Assembly: GCA_014155875.1 (NCBI GenBank)
Contig: JACEFZ010017865.1
Span: forward strand, 16,001 to 80,000
Direction: 5' to 3'
DNA from: Cepaea nemoralis
Taxonomy: Eukaryota > Mollusca > Gastropoda > Stylommatophora > Helicidae
Length of the DNA stretch: 64,000 bases
In this document: piece by piece, positions 20,550 to 29,537 of the stretch
Layout: each line of letters begins with the position of its first letter
Position numbering within the stretch: the first letter of the stretch is position 1
The notes under the pieces: generated by a model
Told to the model about the DNA's origin: nothing
Seen by the model: the letters and a program-made list of their open reading frames with translations, nothing else
Databases searched by the model: none
Position numbers and translations under genes: made by a program

Positions 20550-21540
20550 TATGAGTGACAGTGAGGATATGAATGAGATACATGAACCAATGGCAGCAGA
20601 GACAGAACCTGAACCCTCATTAGATGAAATTGCTTGGGCTATAAAGAACCTGAAGAATGGTAAATCACCTGGATGTGATGAGATACCAGCTGAACTAATT
20701 AAAGCGGGAGGAGAAGAAAGCATACACATATATCATGCATTATGTACAAAGATTTGGAAATATGGTATATGGCCAAAAGATTGGAAGAGAACTATCTTCA
20801 TTCCAATACCAAAAAAGGGCAACCTGAAATTATGCACCAACTATAGAACTGTTGCCCTGATCAGTCATGCAAGTAAAATTCTACTAAAAGTCATAATGGG
20901 AAGACTTCGTAAGAAAATGGAAGAAGAGATTAACGTAGTTCAAGCTGGATTTAGACAAGGAAGAGGAACAAGAGATCACATATTCAACATGCGTTTAATA
21001 ATAGAGAAGTGCAGAGAATTTAATGTAAACCTATTCTCATGTTTTGTGGATTATTCAAAAGCATTTGACTGTGTACAACATCAGAAACTTTGGGAAATCA
21101 TGAGGAATATGGGCTTTCCATCACATGTAGTACAACTCATAAAAATGCTCTATCTAGACCAACAAGCAGCAGTTAGAATAGATGGCGAGGCATCAGATTG
21201 ATTTGACATCAAGCAAGGAGTCCGTCAGGGCTGTGTGCTGTGACCCTATTTGTTTAACCTGTACGCCGAAAATATAATGAGAAATGTAAGAGATGATATA
21301 AACAGGGAGCTATATGATGCCCTAAATATTGGCGGTCATGACATACCGGAGATTCGATATGCTGATGATACAGTATTACTATCCACAACACAGAATGGCA
21401 TAGAAAACCTAATAGCTTCAACCCAATTGAATAGTGAAAATCACAACTTATATCTTAACATAGCAAAAACAAAGATAATGCATACAGATAAAACTACTAT
21501 GGAGAAAGAAATATACATTAATGGGGAAAATTGGCGGTAG
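20542..21540 (+). pseudogene. Reverse transcriptase palm of LINE-B1
   Basis: Two successive parts of one RT domain. Frame 20542-21201 has AIKNLKNGKSPGCDEIPAEL, TIFIPIPKKGNLKLCTNYRT, VQAGFRQGRGTRDHIFNMRL and FVDYSKAFDCVQHQKLWEIM. A TGA interrupts SDWFD, and a second TGA replaces a codon in QGCVLSP. Frame 21250-21540 then has FNLYAENIMRNVRDDINREL and the catalytic RYADDTVLLS (about 21354). The fingers and palm motifs of an RTE-like RT are complete apart from these nonsense changes, so this copy was probably inserted intact. Confidence 0.87.
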
Positions 21541-22130
21541 TGGAAAATTTTGAATATCTTGGTTCATTGATTACCAACAACGGTGACACAATGAAAGAAA
21601 TTAAACGGCGACTATCAATTGCTCTTCAAAGACTAAAACAGCTGAATAAATTATGGAGTGGGACAGATAGAACTACAAAAATTAGATTTTTAAGAGCATG
21701 CATCTTTCCCATTGCAACATACGAATGTGAGACATGGACACTTACTAAACAAGCTGAACAGCGCATAAACGCCTTTGAATATAAATGTTATAGACGAGTT
21801 CTAAGAATATCTTGGGTAAAGAAAAGAACAAATGCATCCATACTTCAAGAGTTGAATATTGAAGAAGGTTGGCTATTAAAGACGATAAAACAAAGAAAAT
21901 TGAAATATTTTGGTCACTTGAAACGTCACGAAAGTTTGGAGAGAACAATAATGGAGGGGTATATGCCTGGGAACAGAGGAAGAGGAAGGCCAAAGAGAAG
22001 ATGGGTGCAGGATGTGGCGGATGATCTCCAGATGGGTGTATCAGACGCGGGACATCTTGCTTATGATCGAGAGGTTTTCCGGAAGGTTGTTATGGGAGCG
22101 AGGTTCTGCAAAGGACATGCTACTGAATGA
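21531..22130 (+). pseudogene. C-terminal region of LINE-B1 protein
   Basis: 199 codons in a frame shifted from the palm: FEYLGSLITNNGDTMKEIKR, IRFLRACIFPIATYECETWT, AFEYKCYRRVLRISWVKKRT and LKYFGHLKRHESLERTIMEG, ending in RGRGRPKRRWVQDVADDLQM. This is the thumb and basic C-terminal tail typical of RTE/BovB-like proteins, which are often automatically labelled endonuclease-reverse transcriptase. The stop is directly before the (TGAA)n tail. Confidence 0.83.
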
Positions 22131-22365
22131 ATGAATGAATTGATTACCAACAATGATGACACAATGAAAGAAATTAACATACGAATATCGTTTGCTCTTC
22201 AAAAATTAAAACAACCGAATAAATTGTGGAGTGGGACAGATAGAACTACAAGAGTTAGCATTTTTAAGTGCTTGCTTCTTTCCTATTGCAACTTATGAAC
22301 TGTGAGACCTGGACACTTACTAAACAACTTGAACTGCACATACATGCTTTTGAATATAAATGTTA

Positions 22366-22582
22366 TAGCTGTGGCTGAAGGGCTTGCGAACGCGGTTTGT
22401 GAGCCCGTATACCCGGGTTCGAAACACGGCGGTGCTGGTTTTTTTCGAAAAAGGTATAGAGACCGGTCGTTCAGAAACAATGGCAAACTACTGAACGTAA
22501 CACTTGCCTAGTACATCAACAGCAGCTGAAAATGCTGGTGTTGACTGCAACGTCCCGTAAGGGATACGCAACAAAATTAATT
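22366..22582 (+). repeat. S1-type SINE with a different tRNA head
   Basis: The head has an A box in gtggctgaagggcttgcgaac and a perfect B box, ccgggttcgaaacacgg. The body is shared with S1 (ccggtcgttcagaaacaatg, caaactactgaacgtaacac), and the tail is cgtcccgtaagggatacgca. It interrupts LINE-B0 between aaatgttatag and tctaagaatatc. The TSD is unclear. Confidence 0.75.
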
Positions 22583-22599
22583 AATGTCTAAGAATATCT

Positions 22600-22809
22600 T
22601 TGATACAGAAAAGAACACATGCATCCATACCACAAGAGCTGAATATTGAACAAGGTTGGCTGCTAAAGTCGATAAAACAAAGAAAATTGAAATATTTTGG
22701 TCACAAGAAACGTCATGAAAGTTTTAAGAGAACAATAATTGAGGATATATGCCAGCGAAGAGAGGAAGAGGAAGTCCAAGACAAGATGGGTGCAGGATGT
22801 GGCGGATGA
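22600..22809 (+). pseudogene. Last C-terminal fragment of LINE-B0
   Basis: RTHASIPQELNIEQGWLLKS, LKYFGHKKRHESFKRTIIED and then a frameshifted PAKRGRGSPRQ. It matches the B1 C-terminus and is separated from its upstream coding by the SINE at 22366-22582. Confidence 0.75.
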
Positions 22810-22904
22810 TCTCCAGATGGGTGTATTGGACGCGGGACTTGCTTATGACCGAGCAGTTTTCGGAAGGTTGTTATGGGAGCGAGGTTCTGCAAAGGACATT
22901 CTAC

Positions 22905-22971
22905 TATATATATATATACGGTGTGTGTGTGTTATTATAACATTATAATATTGTATGTCTGTGTGTGTGGT

Positions 22972-23008
<37 letters not shown>

Positions 23009-23010
23009 AT
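22905..23010. repeat. (TA)n and (TG)n tracts after LINE-B0
   Basis: A short (TA)n at 22905-22917 and (TG)n at 22921-22932 and 22960-23007. They may have grown from the LINE 3' tail. Confidence 0.85.
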
Positions 23011-23580
23011 GCGTGCGTGCCGAAAGAACTGAAGCTGGACAACCCATCTCGAAGCCCCAGCATCTGTCGATTTCACAGCCCTATTACGAAAACTGTCCAG
23101 GTTATTGCAGCGGTGATGCACAGTTTCTTCATATGAAATATTACACTTTAGATGAAGAAGAAGAAAGCATCAACAATAATTTAAAATAAATAATTTTAAA
23201 AGAAACAAAGTGGCATGTTTTAAATATATATTGGTAGCCCCAGAGAGGCCAGCCAATCATGGTTATTATAGAAGCACCGGAAGTTACCCCATGGAAATAG
23301 GAGCAGGCTACTCTAACCACTAATTGATTATCAAAGTTTTCCAGACGACAGAGATGGTGGAAATGGAACGAAGTACACAAATATGGCCGCTCGACAATAA
23401 AACGACCTGTCTGAAAAGAAATATGGAGTATTGATTCTCATTAAAGACTGTACGTTTAGTTGAGATTCAATTAACCAACCAGCGGGTTTACTTCTGGATA
23501 TAGAAAATGTGGCACTCTCAGAATATCTTTGTTTTTGTTAGTGAAATGTAAAACATTATGGAATGTTCGGGAATGATGTT
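23011..23580. other. No recognisable feature
   Basis: Mixed-composition sequence with only short frames and a (GAA)4 near 23156. No splice or coding pattern I would defend. Confidence 0.5.
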
Positions 23581-23587
23581 GGGTGTA

Positions 23588-23705
23588 AGTAGATCTTGAG
23601 ATAGATTGTATAATGTAATACTGTATAGGATCTTGAGATAGATTGTACATGGGAATAATGTATAGGATCTTGAGAAAGATTTTCATTGGGAGCGATGTAC
23701 AGGCT
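23588..23705. repeat. ~48-bp degenerate tandem repeat, about 2.5 units
   Basis: The phrase atcttgagatagattgta..tg..a.taatgtatagg occurs three times with a period of about 45-50 bp. Confidence 0.75.
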
Positions 23706-23764
23706 ATTGCTAGAAATATTTTAAAGGAGCTGGGGAAAAATACTTCAGACATGTTAGATCAATA

Positions 23765-23945
23765 TTTAATTGGCACCATCAATCAGGCGCCGTCTCCACA
23801 ATGAAAGGTGGCTGCGAAGGATCGTCAACACTATTTGCCTCATGCCCTGACTGTACATCCTGCCAGACTGCTGTTCGTTCATCTTCTTGATGTTATCTCC
23901 CCACTTATATCGTAGTCTACCCATTTCTCGCTTGCCTTTAACCTC
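23765..23945 (-). pseudogene. 3' end of another RTE-like LINE
   Basis: The minus-strand translation reads KREMGRLRYKWGDNIKKMNE, then QQSGRMYSQGMRQIV and LRSHLSLWRRRLIDGA. This matches the generic C-terminal pattern of RTE-like proteins (GR.R.KW.D.I, then a W.R...). Only about 55 codons remain. It lies just left of the pogo element. Confidence 0.5.
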
Positions 23946-23992
23946 ACTCTTTTGGTTTTATAAGAGTATTATGTCTTTTAACGTGTCCTACG

Positions 23993-24832
23993 TACAGTAT
24001 AACATCGATTAACCGTCACTCGTCTAACCGTCAGTTTCTGTTATCCGTCAACGTCTTTTTATAAAATTCGTGAGTATCAACAAAAGGACGCTATTTCCAA
24101 TGTCGTCACTGCCTGGGCTGATCGAACAGTGTCTAACCTAAAGAGTGGATGTAATAAACTCTTGCCTGAACCTATTGACTGAAGGAACTGAGACTGTTAG
24201 TGTTGACGAAATTGTGCAACTGTGCAACAATGTAGGACTAAACAGTGAAAACATTATTCCATAAGAAGTAACAGATTGGTTGGAATGTGACAAAATGGAT
24301 GGAGTCTTTGAAACTTTTAACGATGACGAAATTATTTCTAGTGTGACTACGATTGAAGAAAAAGAAATTGATGACAATGAAGGATCAGTTCTTAACCAAA
24401 CACCTACAACTAGCCACTCAGAAGCAGGAACAATGTTATCAAAGTGCATCGACTGGTTTGAAATGCAAGAGGAGGGAAATGCGACACAGATCCTACTCCT
24501 GCGTAAGATACGGAACATGGCCGCCCTCGAGCTTCAAACACACAGGAGGGAGATGACAGATTATTTTTAAATAACTTAGGATTATAGTGTTTACTACATT
24601 TCTGTACATTACTACCCTTATATTGAAATGTATATTGATTGTTTTGTAAACTTTAAATACAATATGTATGTATTACTCACTTTTAAAGGATTTTATTTTG
24701 ATTTTCGTCGCAAGCCCGCAGCAAAAAAAACCTTACTGTATATTTGAATTATGAGATTTCTGTTATCCATCTATTTGGTTATACGTCATAGGCCTGGTCC
24801 CGACAGTGACGGTTAATCGAAGTTGTGCTGTA
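23993..24832. mobile_element. Internally deleted pogo/Tigger-like DNA transposon
   Basis: Terminal inverted repeats: the left end CAGTATAACATCGATTAACC GTCACT (from 23995) and the right end, read inward, CAGCACAACTTCGATTAACC GTCACTG (to 24830), each preceded by the TA duplicated on insertion. Both TIRs are followed by sub-terminal tctgttatccgtc / tctgttatccatc. At 836 bp it is much shorter than an autonomous element of about 2.5 kb. The retained coding end is the C-terminus of a DDE transposase of the jerky/CENP-B/Tigger family. Confidence 0.88.
24280..24570 (+). pseudogene. C-terminal fragment of a Tigger-like transposase
   Basis: 96 codons. The text has the family C-terminal pattern: NDDEIISSVTTIEEKEIDDN, then TSHSEAGTMLSKCIDWFEMQ and TQILLLRKIRNMAALELQTH. 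In known Tigger/jerky proteins this acidic segment, followed by a helix-rich tail (aldtalryveqq-like, then a basic LRRWRD-like end), comes after the DDE catalytic core. The core, with its three acidic residues, and the N-terminal CENP-B-like DNA-binding domain are missing. The frame is open from about 24250 because an upstream taa truncates it, and it ends in a natural-looking taa. A host domesticated gene is unlikely because the TIRs frame it. Confidence 0.8.
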
Positions 24833-25108
24833 TTTCACTTCTTCTTCTTCTTCTTCAGCGTTCCGAGCCATTGAGGTTCTTTGCTGCAGATACAAGCCGT
24901 CTCCATTCGTCTCTCTGGTTGACTTTCTATTGCCAGTCGCTGATTCCAAGTGCTTGTAGGTCTGTATGTATATTATCTCTCCGCCGTTTCGTCGTCTACC
25001 TCGGGGTCTACGGTCATTTATTTCCTGAGTGTAAGCGAGTTTTGTTTCCCTATTATCTTCCATTCTTTATATATGTCCCAGCCATTGCAGTCTATAAGCC
25101 TTCATGAT

Positions 25109-25120
25109 ACCAGTGATTAG
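25109..25120. repeat. Left copy of the 12-bp TSD of LINE-A1
   Basis: accagtgattag occurs here and at 28990-29001. The empty site is preserved in LINE-C copy C1 (reverse complement of about 2969-3015), which reads ttcatgataccaatggttag + cggggac with no element between. Confidence 0.9.
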
Positions 25121-25152
25121 TTAGTTAGTTAGTTAGTTAGTTAGTCGACAGA

Positions 25153-28038
25153 TCATCCTCGTTGCACATCGAACCATTCAGTCCATAAGTGCTCGGATCT
25201 CCTCCTCAGCAAATCCCGCAGCGTGTAGCGGCTAACGACGCCAGTTCTGTGTTGGTTTATCAATCTTCTTTGGCTTCCTGCGTAGTGTTCTTGTTTGGCC
25301 ACCCCTCTTTTAATTTGCTGCTCCCGCAGTCTGGCCATTGTTGTAGATTCACAGTCATCACTTGGTTCTCGCAAAAGTCTCACTTCTCGTAGAGCATTCA
25401 GAATGTCAGCCTGGTCCATGGCGCGTCCGCCCTCCACAGTAGCCTCACCTGCGAGCTTGTCAGCCCGCTCATTTCCTTGTACTCCCGCATGACCTGGCAC
25501 GAAGATGAAACTAATCTTTGCCAGCCGAGACCGCTTCAGAGGCAGCAGCCATTCTCTTCGGATCGACCCCTCCTCTATCCTCTTGATCATGTTCATTGAG
25601 TCGCTAAGGAAACAAGCCCTAGTGAATGTCTGTGTCTCGAGCCATGTTATTGCTTTACTTACTGCCCTGACTTCCATGGTCAGGCTACTTGTGGTTTCAG
25701 TGAAAGCACCAGAGTCCTCCTTCACAATTCTCCCTCCGGCCCGAGCTGTAAAGGCCCATGAGCTTCTCACATGTCGGACGACCGACCCATCTGTGTAGAT
25801 GACCGCGTCACCGTCTAGCGAATTCTCGAAAATCAACGCTTGTACTTCAGCCTCAACAGCAGCCGGATTTTCTTGTCTGCATTTTCTATCTAGTTGGATG
25901 CAAACTGAAAAGGATGTGCAGAAATCTGTTGGCACTTGCACCCACTCCTCGCCAGGTTCTAAGTCCTCAAGTGAACACACCTGTTGAAGAATGTCTTCGG
26001 CTTGACCCATCCACGACCGTCCTCTTTTTAACCTGCTGCCCTTCACCTTCCTAATTTCACTATGCAGTGGATGTTGTGTGTTTGCGTTAATTCTGAGGTA
26101 GGCGCGTGCCCTGCAAACTTGTATTCTCTCTTCAATGGTTGGAAAATCAACAAGGTAGCGCATCGCCCTGCATGCTGTATCTCTTGTACATCCAAGAATA
26201 ATGCGCATAGCTTCATTCTGTATCCTTTCCATCCTTTCTATCTGCTTATGGCTGAGAGTCAGGATTGCCATTGCATACTCCAAAACAGACATGACCAGCC
26301 CCTCGTACAGTAGACATAGATGGCGCTGCTCACAGTTTGCTGCCGCCATCACCCGCATCGCTGCCAAACCCCGCTTGGCCTTTGTTATCACCTGGTCTAT
26401 GTGCACATTATAAGCAAGGCTTCGATCAAACCGTATCCCCAGGTAATTCATTGCCTGCGTTCTTTCCACCGTCTCTGAACACAGCATTACAGTTGGTGTT
26501 GGATTGTTGACAATATGATTATTCAACGAGAACCAAGTCACTGTTGCCTTTGTTGGGTTGACCATTGCCCCAGCTTCATCACACCAAGTACTTATGCGAT
26601 TGAGTTCGGTTTGTAGTTCCACAGCAACCTCCTCTCTATCCTTACCCTGACGATACACTAAAACATCATCGGCATACGACAATGTCCTGCCAGGTCCAGT
26701 GATCTGCTCACTGGTGATTCTCACTGTGTAGGCGTTGAACAGTACCGGAGATAATGGTGATCCCTGTGGTAGGCCAGGATATATTGTTGTTGGTTCCGAA
26801 GTCCAACTGCCACATCTAAAAACTACTTTCCGTTGGTAGAGGGCTGCAGCGATCCAACTAAGGAGGAATGGACTTACGTCTAGTTCAAGAAGCTGAAACA
26901 TTAAAAAATCCAGTGGTACTCTGTTGTATGCGTCCTCAAGATCAATCGCTGCAGCAACGGTTTCAGTGCCTGAGTGGAAACCTTCATAGACATCATGGGC
27001 AAAGACTGCTGCATTGGTCCAGGTTTCTCTTTTTGGACGGTACCCACCCAGGGTAGGTGGGAAAACACCTTGCCTCTCTAGTTGGCTTGATATTTTCCTG
27101 GCAATTACCTTCTCCAGCAGCTTGCCTATTGTATTCTGCATGGTTATAATTCGATATCCCTGAATTTTTGTGTGGTCTTTGTCAGGCTTCGGCAAGGGAA
27201 TCAGATAGCTGTGTAACCATTCCTCCTTGATGCTAGCACTCCCTATACTGTTGTTGTACATGTCTGCTAGTTTCTCTAGCTCATTGTCGGTACACCTATT
27301 TATGTCGTCGTATCTTATGCCATCAGGACCTGGAGCACTGTTTTTTGATCGTCGAAGCACAGCCTTGATTTCTTTCACTGTCACTGTGTCTTCCTCCGAA
27401 GTGTTCTGGGCCTTGCATCTGTCTGAGGTGACCTCCTTGGCCAGATTTCGGCCTCCCATGTCTGTCTGGTTGCCCTGCTCAAGGTAGCGTTCAAAGAGGG
27501 CTTTGCCCTTGTCCTCGTCAGTCCTCTGCCAGGTGAGGTCAGCACCTTGGAAGTCTGAAATGCTCTTATTCTTGACTACACCACTCATGCTTTTATGTAG
27601 TCGCCAGAACAATTTCAGTGACTTGTCTGTGCTTACTCTTTGACACACCTCTGCCCATTTTTCGCTTTTAACCACCTTGACCAGTTTTTTGAAATAGCTT
27701 ACTTTTGTGTGCATCTCTCTTTCTAAGTGCAAGCAGGGACTAGGATGACCAGCTCTGTTCTTCTTGGCATTTTGCCATCTCCTTACAGCACTACGCTTAT
27801 CCACCCAAGCCTTCTCCACCTCGAAACTCCACCACGGTGGCTGCTCCCAGCTTTTTTTCCTGCCCTGAAACGTTCTGCGCTTGTCACGTCTTATTTTACT
27901 CACCACATCTTGCCCTGTACTGTCATACTGGAACGTCTTTACCTTTAGCTTGTGCTGCCTGGTTCTGCCTTTCTCCACCAATATGCTGCATGGGTGGTGG
28001 TCGCTGCCATGGTGTCCTAGGACACCCCATCTACACAC
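25153..28038 (-). CDS. LINE-A1 reverse transcriptase-RNase H polyprotein part
   Basis: 961 codons from the first ATG, but the frame is open further upstream to about 28287, so this start is only the first methionine after a frameshift. The N-terminus carries the endonuclease end (GVLGHHGSDHHPCSI, with the SDH catalytic histidine). The RT follows at about residues 215-560: NSAPGPDGIRYDDINRC, FPPTLGGYRPKRETWTNAAV, AAIDLEDAYNRVPLDFLMFQ, GLPQGSPLSPVLFNAYTV and the catalytic YADD near residue 455. RNase H at about 740-880 shows IYTDGSVV, MEVRAV, FLSDSMNM and PGHAGVQGNERADKLAG, covering the D-E-D-D type residues. After SEHLWTE the frame drifts from the CxxC-like end (HLWTCPECNED) seen in A3. It would copy its own RNA at a nicked target. 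Confidence 0.9.
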   Translation of the reverse strand: MCRWGVLGHHGSDHHPCSILVEKGRTRQHKLKVKTFQYDSTGQDVVSKIRRDKRRTFQGRKKSWEQPPWWSFEVEKAWVDKRSAVRRWQNAKKNRAGHPSPCLHLEREMHTKVSYFKKLVKVVKSEKWAEVCQRVSTDKSLKLFWRLHKSMSGVVKNKSISDFQGADLTWQRTDEDKGKALFERYLEQGNQTDMGGRNLAKEVTSDRCKAQNTSEEDTVTVKEIKAVLRRSKNSAPGPDGIRYDDINRCTDNELEKLADMYNNSIGSASIKEEWLHSYLIPLPKPDKDHTKIQGYRIITMQNTIGKLLEKVIARKISSQLERQGVFPPTLGGYRPKRETWTNAAVFAHDVYEGFHSGTETVAAAIDLEDAYNRVPLDFLMFQLLELDVSPFLLSWIAAALYQRKVVFRCGSWTSEPTTIYPGLPQGSPLSPVLFNAYTVRITSEQITGPGRTLSYADDVLVYRQGKDREEVAVELQTELNRISTWCDEAGAMVNPTKATVTWFSLNNHIVNNPTPTVMLCSETVERTQAMNYLGIRFDRSLAYNVHIDQVITKAKRGLAAMRVMAAANCEQRHLCLLYEGLVMSVLEYAMAILTLSHKQIERMERIQNEAMRIILGCTRDTACRAMRYLVDFPTIEERIQVCRARAYLRINANTQHPLHSEIRKVKGSRLKRGRSWMGQAEDILQQVCSLEDLEPGEEWVQVPTDFCTSFSVCIQLDRKCRQENPAAVEAEVQALIFENSLDGDAVIYTDGSVVRHVRSSWAFTARAGGRIVKEDSGAFTETTSSLTMEVRAVSKAITWLETQTFTRACFLSDSMNMIKRIEEGSIRREWLLPLKRSRLAKISFIFVPGHAGVQGNERADKLAGEATVEGGRAMDQADILNALREVRLLREPSDDCESTTMARLREQQIKRGVAKQEHYAGSQRRLINQHRTGVVSRYTLRDLLRRRSEHLWTEWFDVQRG

Positions 28039-28268
28039 TGTAGTGAGTGAAGGTGAAACTAGCGCCAGATCAATAGCACTGTCCTCATCGCCTGGACGGC
28101 TTGCTGTCCTGGTGACACAGCCACTGTTAATACAAACCAGGTCGATGGTTTCCAGTGCAGTCTCGAGCTCCTCCCCTTGTGTATTGGAGGAAGTGTTTCC
28201 CCATGCTCTGCCTTTAGCGTTGAAGTCACCACAGAAAATAACATTTCTCTCGTGGCCTAATATGCCAC

Positions 28269-28784
28269 TTAAGCACTGCCACTTCTGGCGTCCATACTCG
28301 CATTGCGGGCATAAACATTAACCAACACGAATGGTATACTGGAATGAACTCTCAACGCCTGTATTTGTATATCGTCACTGTCCCAACTGGACATGTCTAG
28401 CTCTGACGCCACCATGCTGTCGCGAACGAGAATCGCCGTTCCCAGATGTCGTCTGTTGTAGAAACATTTGAAGCCGGCAATTCGGAGTAGCTGATCGCCC
28501 AGTCTCGTCTCCTGGAGTGCTACAATGTCGTTCCTGTAAACTAGGGTTTCTAAAATAGAGCCCCGTTGTTTTACACTGGCACAGTTCCAATATAGAATAC
28601 GGATATTCCTGAGTCCTAGACGGTGACACTTGAGTCTAAAACGCCTCAAACCACCGCGCTTACCTTGCTTCTTTGTCTCTGCGCGGCTACCACGCCGCTT
28701 CGTTATGTTGACTGCTGACCGCTCGGAAAAAACACGTTCTTCCGCCATGTTGAAAAAACGTAAACACAGACTTGAACCACACAC
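28269..28784 (-). pseudogene. LINE-A1 endonuclease N-terminal part (frameshifted)
   Basis: 171 codons. A basic N-terminus (VNITKRRGSRAETKKQGKRG) leads into an AP-like endonuclease: RNIRILYWNCASVKQRGSIL, VYRNDIVALQETRLGDQLL (the E of the catalytic QE.R motif) and GTAILVRDSMVASELDMSSW. The frame ends soon after NVYARNASMDA, because copy A2 has one more C at the matching spot (ttcccagaag against gccagaag). Past that base the sequence continues in the frame of the 961-codon ORF. The GDFNAKG motif lies in that second frame at about 28200-28235, so the endonuclease is split, not lost. Confidence 0.88.
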
Positions 28785-28955
28785 GCTGCTGAAAATTCAC
28801 TCAAGGATGGCTTCGCTCGATGCACGAACTCCGTAGCAGATCTTGAGTAGAAACTCCTGGTTTTACATCCTGGCACACCAATTACACGCAAGAGATGAAT
28901 AAATCCATCCCCTACGCGAAAAAGTTGACGAACACAAAACAACACGACCGTCCGT

Positions 28956-28989
28956 CGCCATCTTGAAACCGGAAACCGGAAACCGGAAA
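28956..28989 (-). promoter_or_regulatory. LINE-A 5' end: TTTCCGG x3 plus YY1-like site
   Basis: Reading from the element start: three tandem TTTCCGG heptamers (28989-28969), then TTT and CAAGATGGCG (28965-28956). CAAGATGGCG matches the core of the YY1 site that sits at the 5' end of several LINE promoters and fixes the start site. The placement at +22 to +34 of the element suggests an internal Pol II promoter; this is inference. Confidence 0.6.
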
Positions 28990-29534
28990 ACCAGTGATTA
29001 GCGGGGACTTAAACAGATCATAAATGTCTTTGTTGCTTCTTCTTTTCCACTCTCCACTTTGTGTATCCCTAATGGGCCCAAAGATGCGTCTTAAGACTTT
29101 GTTCTCAAAGGTTTATAATAAGGCTTCGTCTCCTTTCGTTGTACTCCAGGTTTCAGAGCCATACAGGACAACTGGTCTGATCGGTGTTTTGTATATTGTG
29201 ATCTTGGTGTTACGAGATAGCGCATTTGATTTTAGCAGATGTTGTAGTGCATAGTATATCTTATTTCCAGAGTTGATTCTAGCTTGTATTTCTTCCCTTA
29301 TTATGTGGGAGCAGTTGAAGATTGGACTCAGGTATTTGTATGTTTCCGTTCTTTAAATGGTCATATTATCTATTTGTATGTGGCCAGAGTTTTTAGATGT
29401 TCCTTCTCTTGAAATTACCATATATTCTGTCTTATCTTGGCAGATAACAAGCCCCATTTGTTGAGCTTTTTCCTTTAAGTGAGTCAATATTTCCGATGTC
29501 TTTTTTTTTTCATTTTCCCCTATAATATCTATAT
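28990..29534 (-). pseudogene. LINE-C2 middle: RT C-terminal region
   Basis: The minus strand encodes the same stretch as C1 (YKYLS.IFNCSHIIREEIQ-like, ...LYGSETW, ...FENKVLRRIFGPIRDTQSGE). It is bounded by the A1 TSD on one side and the A3 insertion on the other. Stops interrupt it. The catalytic RT part lies further right at about 31800-32700. Confidence 0.8.
29527..29534. repeat. Left TSD of LINE-A3
   Basis: atctatat here and at 31774-31781. Removing 29535-31781 restores a continuous LINE-C text, ccctataatatctatatcat + ctgcataacc. Confidence 0.7.
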
Positions 29535-29537
29535 ATA

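Larger units (their letters stand above)
18798..22139 (+). mobile_element. Near-full-length LINE-B (B1), RTE-like
   Basis: A 3.3 kb non-LTR retrotransposon with a 5' untranslated region, endonuclease, reverse transcriptase and a (TGAA)n 3' tail at 22117-22139. It lies inside the older LINE-B copy B0 in the same orientation. B0 stops at gaattggagaatg and resumes at ttgattaccaacaatg, so about 20 bp of target is missing and a TSD is unclear (a gaatg match only). The 5' region includes AAAGCAATGGCAAACTACCT and CTTGCCAAGAAACCATAG, the block shared with SINE S1. Multiple stops and frameshifts make it inactive. Confidence 0.88.
16207..22908 (+). mobile_element. Old LINE-B copy (B0), four times interrupted
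   Basis: One RTE-like LINE spread over 16207-16254, 16503-17691, 18559-18797, 22140-22365 and 22583-22908. The pieces follow each other in the order of the near-intact copy B1. The gaps hold a SINE S1, a LINE-F plus duplication insert, B1 itself and a second SINE. It has an internal 69-bp tandem duplication (16731-16799 repeated from 16800). The 3' end runs into (TA)n/(TG)n at 22905-23007. All coding parts are broken. Confidence 0.75.
25121..28989 (-). mobile_element. Full-length LINE-A (A1): endonuclease, RT, RNase H
   Basis: A 3,869-bp non-LTR retrotransposon with an exact 12-bp TSD. The 5' end (at 28989) starts with three TTTCCGG heptamers and CAAGATGGCG. The 3' end (25121) is a (CTAA)n tail. 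It encodes an AP-like endonuclease, reverse transcriptase and RNase H in one ancestral frame, and no separate ORF1 is visible. RNase H after RT points to the I/R1/LOA-like part of the LINE tree, not to RTE. One single-base deletion at about 28287 splits the frame, and a second lesion is near the C-terminus. Otherwise it looks young. Confidence 0.92.

Noticed and set aside
24280..24570. Domesticated CENP-B/jerky-like host gene
   Set aside because: Only the C-terminus remains, within 836 bp framed by TIRs and TA duplications; a decayed transposon explains it.
25121..25144. (TTAG)n run that resembles the insect telomere repeat
   Set aside because: The unit is TTAG, not TTAGG; it lies at the 3' end of LINE-A1 next to the TSD, and the same tail is on A2 and A3. 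It is a LINE tail.
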